NCBI GenBank assembly: GCA_937969125.1 | Contig: CALBVA010000235.1 | Location: 1-11,428, forward strand | Source: an uncultured Verrucomicrobiales bacterium | Lineage (GTDB): Bacteria > Verrucomicrobiota > Verrucomicrobiia > Verrucomicrobiales > Akkermansiaceae | Reading direction: 5' to 3' | DNA length: 11,428 bases | Shown here: positions 5,820 through 11,428 of the stretch, in pieces | Numbering within the stretch: position 1 is the first letter of the stretch | Layout: each line of letters begins with the position of its first letter | Notes under the pieces: model-generated | Told to the model about the DNA's origin: nothing | The model's database searches: none | What the model saw: only the letters and a program-made list of their open reading frames with translations | Program-made: the position numbers and the translations under genes

Positions 5820-6431
5820 ATGGGTAAGAGAAAAGAGAAGAAAAAGCTGACAAAGGCAGAGGAGCTCCGCCGCATCGAAAAACTGACGAAACGCGGTCGC
5901 AGCGACTACGTGGAGGTGCGCGGATCGGTCATTCACGGACGCGGGGTTTACGCAGTGAAGAACATCCCGGAAGAGACCTACTTCATCGAATACGTCGGAA
6001 ATCTCATCGATAAGGACGAGAGCGAGAAGCGCGCGTGGGCTCAGTATGAGGAGCACGAGCAGACCGGGGCTGCGGCCGTCTATATTTTCAATCTCACCAA
6101 GAAGTGGGATCTCGACGGGAACGTGGAATGGAATCCCGCCCGCCTCATTAATCACTCCTGCGAACCGAACAGCGAAGCGATCCAGGATGGAAAACGAGTG
6201 TATCTGCAGGCGCTGCGGGAAATCGAACCGGAGGAGGAAATCACTTTTGACTACGGCTTCGATATCGAGTGCTACCAAGACCACCCCTGCCTTTGTGGAT
6301 CAGACAAATGCGTGGGATACATCGTGGGCCGCGAGTATCATAAGGAACTCGCGAAACGTCTCAAAAAAGCCGCCAAAAAGGAAGAGGCAGCCCTTGAAAA
6401 AACAGATGACGAAGCGGATGAAGAAAAATAA
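5820..6431 (+). CDS. SET-domain protein lysine methyltransferase with post-SET cluster
   Basis: The 203-residue protein contains a complete SET domain, the S-adenosylmethionine-dependent lysine N-methyltransferase fold best known from histone methylases. Key elements are HGRGVYAVKNI (39-49), FIEYVGNLI (55-63), the cofactor-binding RLINHSCEPN (108-117) and EEEITFDYGF (138-147) with catalytic Tyr145. They are followed by a post-SET zinc cluster, CLCGSDKC (157-164), whose C157, C159 and C164 together with C114 can bind one zinc. The N-terminal 27 residues are very rich in Lys/Arg and the C-terminal 30 residues run from basic to acidic (TDDEADEEK), both probably disordered. No signal peptide is present, so it should act in the cytoplasm; the substrate is unknown. 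Such proteins occur in chlamydiae and other PVC bacteria. ATG is chosen as the only start before the domain; no Shine-Dalgarno is visible. The neighbours 29 and 34 bases away encode secreted proteins. Confidence 0.93.
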   Translation: MGKRKEKKKLTKAEELRRIEKLTKRGRSDYVEVRGSVIHGRGVYAVKNIPEETYFIEYVGNLIDKDESEKRAWAQYEEHEQTGAAAVYIFNLTKKWDLDGNVEWNPARLINHSCEPNSEAIQDGKRVYLQALREIEPEEEITFDYGFDIECYQDHPCLCGSDKCVGYIVGREYHKELAKRLKKAAKKEEAALEKTDDEADEEK

Positions 6432-6465
6432 CTCCGCCCCTCGCTCTCGCTCATAGCTACACACC

Positions 6466-7587
6466 ATGAAAACGATTCTTCTCTTTCTCACTCTGACTTG
6501 CAGTGTGGCCTTTGCCGGGAGCCCGGCGCGCGCCAAGCTCATCTCACGAAACCACGACCGCGACCACGAGCAGTGGATCACTGACATCCGCACCGCCACC
6601 ACTGATGAGGCGATGAATGCGGCCTGGCTGCGGCGGCCCGATCCCATCGACGCAGGGCGCGCCATCTGGCAGGAAATCAAAGGAAACCTAAAGGACACCT
6701 GGACTCTGGAATACTCCGCATGGCTATTGGTCAATGCACCCGAATTCGCGAAGAAGCGGCCAGCGACGCGCGGGCGAAAGGTCGTGCTCTCACCTGCTGG
6801 AAAAATCCGGGAAGCGGTGCAGGCCAATCACCTCCGCAGCCCAAAAGTCGGCCCCTATTGCATCGCGCTGACCCACGTGCAGGACCCGCATGCCATGAAG
6901 CTGCTGGGGACCATCGAGAAGGTGAATCCCAGCGCCGCGGTCCGTGGTGCGGCAGCATTGGCCCAAGCCATCCTCCATCGACGCCTCGGAGACGATGGCT
7001 TCGGCATGCATTTCCGTCACCAAAACCTCACCGAGGCAATTAAGGCTCCCGATCTCACCGTGGGCCGGACCACGACACAGAGCATCGTAGCAGACGAACT
7101 CTTCCGCATGTCAAACCTCTCGCTGAGCACCATAGCACCGGATTTCATAGGCACGGACAGCCGCGGGAGGACGGGGAAATTATCCGACCTCCGCGGAAAG
7201 AATGGAAAAGGCGGCAAGGTCACCCTCCTCTTTTTCTGGCACGCGCTCATGCCATCACACGATGACACGCTGGCCATCTTCCGGAAGTATCAGGAGGAAT
7301 TGGCAGGTGAACATCTGGAAATCATCGGGGTGAATATGGACAATCCACGCACCCTGACGAAGCACGTGCAGGACGGCAATGTCACCTGGCGAAATTTCTC
7401 CGACACCAGTCAGAAGATCTCGAAGCTCTACCGCATCGAGCGCTGGCCGTTCGTTTACGTCCTAGATCAGAACCATAAGATCCGCTACGCGGGCGAGCCG
7501 GGTGCCTTTGTGAAAATCACCGCCACCGAGCTGGTGAAGCAGCTGAAGGCAGCGAAAGCGGCAGCCCTAAAGCAGCCTGGTCAGTAG
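6466..7587 (+). CDS. Secreted TlpA/redoxin-domain protein lacking the CXXC active site
   Basis: The protein has 373 residues with a signal peptide (MKTILLFLTLTCSVAFA, cleavage after about residue 17). Residues about 30-215 form a helical region of no recognised family. Residues about 223-365 are a thioredoxin-like domain of the TlpA/AhpC-TSA type: APDFIGTDSRGRTGKLSDLRGK (224-245), KVTLLFFWHALMPSHDD (251-267), EIIGVNMDNPRTLTKHV (285-301), then WPFVYVLDQNHKIRYAGEPG (327-346) with the cis-proline at P328. Where active members have WCxxC, this one has WHALMPSH (258-265), so both catalytic cysteines are missing; the only cysteines are C12 in the signal peptide and C132. Disulfide chemistry is therefore unlikely, and binding or scaffolding is more plausible. 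It lies 34 bases after the SET gene. Its last 21 bases overlap the 3' end of the opposite-strand protease gene. Confidence 0.85.
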   Translation: MKTILLFLTLTCSVAFAGSPARAKLISRNHDRDHEQWITDIRTATTDEAMNAAWLRRPDPIDAGRAIWQEIKGNLKDTWTLEYSAWLLVNAPEFAKKRPATRGRKVVLSPAGKIREAVQANHLRSPKVGPYCIALTHVQDPHAMKLLGTIEKVNPSAAVRGAAALAQAILHRRLGDDGFGMHFRHQNLTEAIKAPDLTVGRTTTQSIVADELFRMSNLSLSTIAPDFIGTDSRGRTGKLSDLRGKNGKGGKVTLLFFWHALMPSHDDTLAIFRKYQEELAGEHLEIIGVNMDNPRTLTKHVQDGNVTWRNFSDTSQKISKLYRIERWPFVYVLDQNHKIRYAGEPGAFVKITATELVKQLKAAKAAALKQPGQ

Positions 7588-8520
7588 GCCCATGAAGGCC
7601 TCGCTGAGATCGAGGACATTATTCCACCAATTGAAGGCGAAGTCGGCGAGCTTCAGCTCCTTTGAGGTGGCACAGAGCATCATGCTGAGGAGGATGAGAT
7701 TCGCGAAAATGATCACCATCAGTGAGAAAAAAGTGCCGTGCTCCCGAAGGTCCGGCTGATCCTTCGGGATCATCCAGACCGTCCAGATAATGTGGAAGCA
7801 CCAGGTCGCTCCGATCACCCCGATGAGGACGGAATCGAGGTAAGGAATGTCCCAGAAGAAGGAGAGAATGACCTCGATGGTGATCGCCACCGCCGACCAA
7901 AAAGGCACGAAATAAGGTGAGAGCGCGATGAGGATATTCGACTTATTCGTCATGATATAGCCGCCATCCAGGCTAACCTTCATATCGCTCACACGGCCGA
8001 AACAACAATAGACAAAGAAGGCGTGAGTCATCTCGTGACCCAACACGTAGAGATAGAGGAAGAGGTTATTTACCACCCCCACCAGGAACCAGCCGATCAT
8101 GAGACCCACTCCAGTGATGAGGTAGACAAACTCCGATGATTTCCAAAAAGCCCCGAGGGTTTTTGCTTCACCGGCCTTCTGGAAAAGAGTGACCACGGTG
8201 ACGAAGCAGAAGGGCATGATCGCGAAGGCCAGCAACCAATGAAACACCCGCTGAAAGAGGCTCTGAGCGCCGAAGTCATCTTCAATGATCTCCGCTGACC
8301 CGGCGATCGCAGCCTGGCGAGTCATGCGGGCCTGCCGCCCGTTTCCCCGCCGATTCACCTGATCCTGCGCGCGGTGGTGGGCCTGCTTTAGCCTGGCACC
8401 AAAGCCTGCACGACGCGCCTTCCGGCTTTGCGGAGTGCTGCCTTTTCGCGGGTTCCGGACCTGGCGGGAGTTTCTGGATGTCCCCCGTCCGTGGCCCGGC
8501 TTGACTCTTCGATTCGCCAT
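7567..8520 (-). CDS. Membrane M50B-like zinc metalloprotease with Arg-rich N-terminal tail
   Basis: The 317-residue protein has a strongly basic N-terminal tail of about 70 residues (many Arg/Lys, Gly, Gln; probably disordered). About six hydrophobic segments follow: roughly 92-113, 131-153, 155-173, 196-220, 228-250 and 263-285. The third contains HEMTH (162-166), the zinc-binding HExxH of membrane metallopeptidases. The sequence after it, GRVSDMKVSLDGGYIMT...LIALSPYFVPF (175-207), resembles the M50B-like group (GGRVSxIxVxPDGSG...LVALAGYLGP). Distant kinship to site-2 proteases is thus likely, though the usual third ligand motif (NPxPxLDG) is not evident at its normal place. The ATG at 8518-8520 lacks a Shine-Dalgarno; Met66 would remove most of the tail. 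It is transcribed divergently from the branching enzyme gene. The substrate is unknown, and a non-proteolytic role cannot be excluded. Confidence 0.75.
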   Translation of the reverse strand: MANRRVKPGHGRGTSRNSRQVRNPRKGSTPQSRKARRAGFGARLKQAHHRAQDQVNRRGNGRQARMTRQAAIAGSAEIIEDDFGAQSLFQRVFHWLLAFAIMPFCFVTVVTLFQKAGEAKTLGAFWKSSEFVYLITGVGLMIGWFLVGVVNNLFLYLYVLGHEMTHAFFVYCCFGRVSDMKVSLDGGYIMTNKSNILIALSPYFVPFWSAVAITIEVILSFFWDIPYLDSVLIGVIGATWCFHIIWTVWMIPKDQPDLREHGTFFSLMVIIFANLILLSMMLCATSKELKLADFAFNWWNNVLDLSEAFMGLLTRLL

Positions 8521-8623
8521 ATGGGTCGTTGGAGGTCGTTTGAATACCTAAAATATCCGGAAAAACAAAGCGAATCCTCCTTTCGCTTCGTGTGATTGGC
8601 GCAGCCCTTGCTAGAGTCACCCT
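8521..8623. promoter_or_regulatory. Divergent intergenic region, protease / branching enzyme
   Basis: These 103 bases separate two divergent start codons, so both promoters are expected here. The AT-rich segment is 8541-8569. AAGCGAA (8568-8574) and TTCGCTT (8582-8588) form a 7-bp stem whose 7-base loop reads AGGAGGA on the minus strand. No -35/-10 pair matches the sigma-70 consensus well on either strand, so promoter positions are not assigned. Confidence 0.35.
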
Positions 8624-10576
8624 GTGAACCCCGAAACGAAACCGCCAGAACTGGTCAAACTGGATCCCTGGCTGGAACCTTATTCGCAGGAAATCCGCGA
8701 GCGCACCGCGCGCTATGAGACTGCTTTAGAGGAATGCGGCTCGCCTCGGAACTTCGCCTCCGCTCATGAGGACTACGGAATCCATTTCAAAGATGACGAA
8801 TGGATCTATCGCGAATGGGCGCCACGCGCGCATTCGTTGGCTCTCATTGGAGACTTCAATGAATGGTCCCGGGAAGCCCATCCCCTCACCCGCAATAGCG
8901 ACGGAGTTTGGGAGCTTCGCCTCCCTGCCGGGGCCCTCGCCCACGGAGATCTCGTGAAGGTCCACGTCATTGGGGAAAACGGTGCGCACGACCGCATCCC
9001 CGCATACATCCGCCGCGTCATTCAGGATGAAGAGACCCACGGCTTCTCCGGCCAGGTCTGGCATCCGCCCGCTTATCAGTGGGTTAATTCCTCCCCGTCC
9101 GGCAGCGAGCCACCAAGGATTTACGAAGCCCACGTAGGCATGGCGACCGAAGAGCACCGCGTGGGAACCTATCGGGAATTCGCCGATGACGTCCTCCCGC
9201 GTATCGCCCGACTGGGATATAATGTCGTCCAGCTCATGGCCGTCGCAGAGCACCCCTACTACGGATCCTTCGGATACCATGTCGCGAACTACTTCGCTCC
9301 CAGCTCACGCTGCGGGACGCCGGAGGACTTAAAATACCTCATCGATACCGCACACGGCCTCGGCATCGCAGTCCTCATGGACATCGTCCACTCCCACTCG
9401 GTGAAGAATTTTGCCGAGGGTCTGGCCGCCTTCGATGGGCAGGAAGGATTGTATTTTCACCTGCGTGAGCACCCGCAGTGGGACTCCCGCCTCTTCGATT
9501 ACGGTCGCCATGAGGTCCGCCAATTCCTCCTCTCCAACCTCTCCTACTGGCTCACCGAATTCCGCTTCGATGGCTTCCGCTTCGATGGAGTGACCTCCAT
9601 GCTCTACGATCACCACGGCACGGTGGCCTTCGATCACTACGATAAATATTTCAAAGACGGCGTGGAGTGGGACGCGGTGACCTACCTGAAACTCGCAAAT
9701 CGCCTCGTCCACGAAATCAACCCTCATGCCCTGAGCATCGCCGAGGATATGAGTGGCATGCCCGGTCTCTGCCGCCCGCTCGCAGAAGGCGGGATGGGCT
9801 TTGACTACCGCCTAGCCATGGGCATCCCGGATCACTGGATTAAGCTGCTCAAGCACAGCCCGGATGAGGATTGGGACCTCGAGGAAATCTACAACACCCT
9901 GGATAATCGCCGCTACGGTGAAAAGACCATCGCCTACGCCGAGAGCCACGATCAGGCCCTCGTAGGTGACAAGACCCTCGCCTTCTGGCTCATGGACGCC
10001 GCGATGTATCACCACATGAAAGTCGGTGATGACAATCAGGCCGTTGATCGTGGCATCGCTCTGCACAAAATCATCCGCCTCATCACCCTCGCTCTCGGCG
10101 GCGAGGGATTCCTCACCTTTATGGGAAATGAATTTGGCCACCCGGAGTGGGTCGATTTCCCGCGCGAGGGCAATGGCTGGTCCTACCAACACGCCCGCCG
10201 CCAATGGTCCCTCGCTGACGACCCTGAGCTAAAATACCAGCAGCTGGAGTCATTCGATCAAGCGCTCATGAGCATCGCACCCGGCATTCTCACCTCCGCC
10301 GCCGGGCAGCTCCTGAACCTCGACCGGGTCAATCACTCCCTCCAATTCGAGCGGGGAGGATATATTTTCGCAGTCAATTTCAGCCCAAATCAATCGATCC
10401 CGGACTATGAATTCTTCGTCCCTTTCGAGGGCGATCACGAACTCATCCTCTCCTCCGACGATCCGAAATTTGGCGGCCACGCCCGGACTGATCAAAACCT
10501 CACCTACCCCGTGATTGACGGGAAAATGAAGATCTACCTCCCCGCACGAACCGCTCTCGTTTTTAAGAAGAGGTGA
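8624..10576 (+). CDS. glgB: 1,4-alpha-glucan branching enzyme, eukaryote-like GH13_8 type
   Basis: The 650-residue enzyme forms alpha-1,6 branches in glycogen by moving alpha-1,4 glucan segments. It has an N-terminal helical cap (1-45), a CBM48-like beta-sandwich (about 50-150; IYREWAPRAHSLALIGDFNEW at 61-81), the GH13 barrel (about 165-520) and a C-terminal beta domain. Catalytic residues fit the family: nucleophile D321 in GFRFDGVTSM, acid/base E374 in SIAEDMSGMP and transition-state Asp D443 in ESHDQALVGDK. HPYYGSFGYHVANYFAPSSR (210-229), FMGNEFGHPEWVDFPREGN (499-517) and ARRQWSL (524-530) closely resemble human GBE1 and plant branching enzymes rather than E. coli GlgB, which has a longer N-terminus. 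This places it in subfamily GH13_8. The start is GTG at 8624; no in-frame alternative lies close by. The stop is 3 bases from that of the converging thioredoxin-like gene. No other glycogen genes are in the window. The symbol is functional, not a claim of close orthology. Confidence 0.95.
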   Translation: MNPETKPPELVKLDPWLEPYSQEIRERTARYETALEECGSPRNFASAHEDYGIHFKDDEWIYREWAPRAHSLALIGDFNEWSREAHPLTRNSDGVWELRLPAGALAHGDLVKVHVIGENGAHDRIPAYIRRVIQDEETHGFSGQVWHPPAYQWVNSSPSGSEPPRIYEAHVGMATEEHRVGTYREFADDVLPRIARLGYNVVQLMAVAEHPYYGSFGYHVANYFAPSSRCGTPEDLKYLIDTAHGLGIAVLMDIVHSHSVKNFAEGLAAFDGQEGLYFHLREHPQWDSRLFDYGRHEVRQFLLSNLSYWLTEFRFDGFRFDGVTSMLYDHHGTVAFDHYDKYFKDGVEWDAVTYLKLANRLVHEINPHALSIAEDMSGMPGLCRPLAEGGMGFDYRLAMGIPDHWIKLLKHSPDEDWDLEEIYNTLDNRRYGEKTIAYAESHDQALVGDKTLAFWLMDAAMYHHMKVGDDNQAVDRGIALHKIIRLITLALGGEGFLTFMGNEFGHPEWVDFPREGNGWSYQHARRQWSLADDPELKYQQLESFDQALMSIAPGILTSAAGQLLNLDRVNHSLQFERGGYIFAVNFSPNQSIPDYEFFVPFEGDHELILSSDDPKFGGHARTDQNLTYPVIDGKMKIYLPARTALVFKKR

Positions 10577-10579
10577 GGC

Positions 10580-11428
10580 TTACTCAGGTTTTGCCCAGAC
10601 CTGTTCCACGATCTTTTTCTTCAGCGGGAGCGCCTCGATCACGCCGGAGTGGCGATAGAGGACCTTTCCGTCCTCGCCGACAAGAAGAGTGTAGGGCAGT
10701 CCGCCATCCCACTTCGGGTCGAGAGCCTTCACGAGGTCCTCGGTGTCGCCTTTGAAAATATAATTATTGGTGCTGCGCTTTTCCTCATCGAGGTAGGGCT
10801 TCGTCCGTGGCGAGAGGCCGCATTCGCTGCGCTTCAGGAAGCGGGTCACCTTCTCCTGATCGGCCGGTGAATCCAGGCTGATGGAGATGAACTCGAATTC
10901 CTGCCAGGAATATTGGCGGTAGATTTTTGCGAGTTCTGGAAACTCCTGAACGCAAGGTCCGCAGCTCGTGGACCAGAGATTAATGAGGCGAAGACCCTTG
11001 CGACCTTTGTTCGCGGCGAGCTTGCCGAGAGTAGCGGCATCGGCGATTTCGACGGTGACGGGGTTCTCTTTCCACTTCTTGTTTTCCTTCGCGACCATTC
11101 CAGCCTTCTCCTTCCACTTCGTGGAGCACCCCACCGGGCGGGTCTTCACGACCTCGATCTTTTTGCCATCGAGAATGGCCTGGATGGCGTCGCGGGCTTC
11201 ATTCTTTTCGACCGGTCCAATGCGGCGACGGCCATTATCCATCCGCCCATTATAGCGGAGCTTAAGGTCACCATCGAAGATGAAGACATGCGGCGTGGCG
11301 ATGGCACCATAAGCCTTCGCAGTCCCTTGGGTCGCGCCGTCATAGAGGTAGGGCAGATTAAACTTCGAATCAGCGGCGATGAGCTTCATATCCTCGAAAC
11401 CATCATCATAGACAGTCCAGCCGAGCTC
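10580..11428 (-). CDS. Two-domain thioredoxin-like (TlpA/ResA type) protein, N-terminus off the right edge
   Basis: The frame stays open to the right edge, so the beginning is missing and 282 residues are visible. A Met codon at 11387-11389 is internal: the sequence before it (YDDGFED) continues a conserved redoxin pattern. The first visible part (YLYDGATQGTAKAYGAIATPHVFIFD, then RYNGRMDN) is the C-terminal half of a peroxiredoxin/AhpC-TSA-like domain with its ATP-type cis-proline loop; any active-site cysteines would lie outside the window. A lysine-rich linker (about 75-110 from the internal Met) leads to a second thioredoxin domain: LRLINLWSTSCGPCVQEFPEL with an intact CGPC (143-146), EFISISLD (166-173) and GGLPYTLLVGEDGKVLYRHSG with its cis-proline. 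The second domain should be redox-active, probably reducing disulfides outside the cytoplasm, but the signal peptide that would prove this is not visible. It converges with the branching enzyme gene, 3 bases apart. Confidence 0.87.
   Translation of the reverse strand, partial: ELGWTVYDDGFEDMKLIAADSKFNLPYLYDGATQGTAKAYGAIATPHVFIFDGDLKLRYNGRMDNGRRRIGPVEKNEARDAIQAILDGKKIEVVKTRPVGCSTKWKEKAGMVAKENKKWKENPVTVEIADAATLGKLAANKGRKGLRLINLWSTSCGPCVQEFPELAKIYRQYSWQEFEFISISLDSPADQEKVTRFLKRSECGLSPRTKPYLDEEKRSTNNYIFKGDTEDLVKALDPKWDGGLPYTLLVGEDGKVLYRHSGVIEALPLKKKIVEQVWAKPE

Noticed and set aside
5718..6284. A 188-codon minus-strand frame over the secreted-protein and SET genes
   Set aside because: It lies antisense across two supported genes and their intergenic gap, with no motifs or plausible start context.
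6876..6881. Other CACGTG-like hexamers within genes (near 6876 and 7364) as parS candidates
   Set aside because: They lack parS flanking bases and lie inside coding sequence with no palindromic extension.
9329..9727. Minus-strand frames inside the branching enzyme gene
   Set aside because: They are antisense shadows; the plus strand is conserved continuously through the GH13 catalytic motifs.
1..11428. CRISPR arrays, tRNA or rRNA genes, intact transposases
   Set aside because: I saw no regularly spaced direct repeats, cloverleaf-like sequence or transposase motifs on either strand.

Overview
This 11.4 kb bacterial window looks like part of a chromosome from the PVC group, most likely a verrucomicrobial relative. 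That is an inference from the mix of genes: a ParB beginning MAKKAMGRGLGALI, a eukaryote-like GH13_8 glycogen branching enzyme, a SET-domain methyltransferase with a post-SET cluster, and redoxin-domain proteins of a type common there. Base composition is moderately GC-rich, starts include GTG and TTG, and Shine-Dalgarno sites are mostly weak. No rRNA, tRNA, CRISPR array or intact insertion sequence was seen.

Layout. (1) 1-1981 is an accessory or island-edge region. It holds the C-terminus of a type I restriction HsdR subunit, then a directly abutting gene with a PD-(D/E)XK nuclease-like signature. Next comes an isolated, GC3-rich piece of an HsdR motor domain (helicase motifs V and VI), which is out of order and broken, and about 300 bp without a convincing gene but with inverted repeats. 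(2) 1982-4906, minus strand, reads parB -> M28/glutaminyl-cyclase-like lipoprotein (4-base overlap) -> hexose-6-phosphate mutarotase. (3) 5074-7587, plus strand, is a tight three-gene run: an unrecognised secreted protein, the SET methyltransferase and a secreted thioredoxin-fold protein that has lost its CXXC. (4) 7567-8520, minus strand, is a membrane M50B-like metalloprotease with an Arg-rich tail; its 3' end overlaps the redoxin gene. (5) 8624-10576, plus strand, is the glycogen branching enzyme, divergent from the protease. (6) 10580-11428, minus strand, is a two-domain thioredoxin-like protein that runs off the right edge.

How they fit together. The right 9 kb reads as ordinary housekeeping and envelope functions: chromosome partitioning, sugar-phosphate and glycogen metabolism, membrane proteolysis and extracytoplasmic redox or thiol-fold proteins. 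The left 2 kb carries a restriction system with a probable accessory nuclease and rearrangement scars. The best candidate for something little described is the hsdR-coupled PD-(D/E)XK-like protein. The SET protein inside a secreted-protein operon and the redox-dead TlpA-like protein also deserve a look. I do not see a clear complete novel system.
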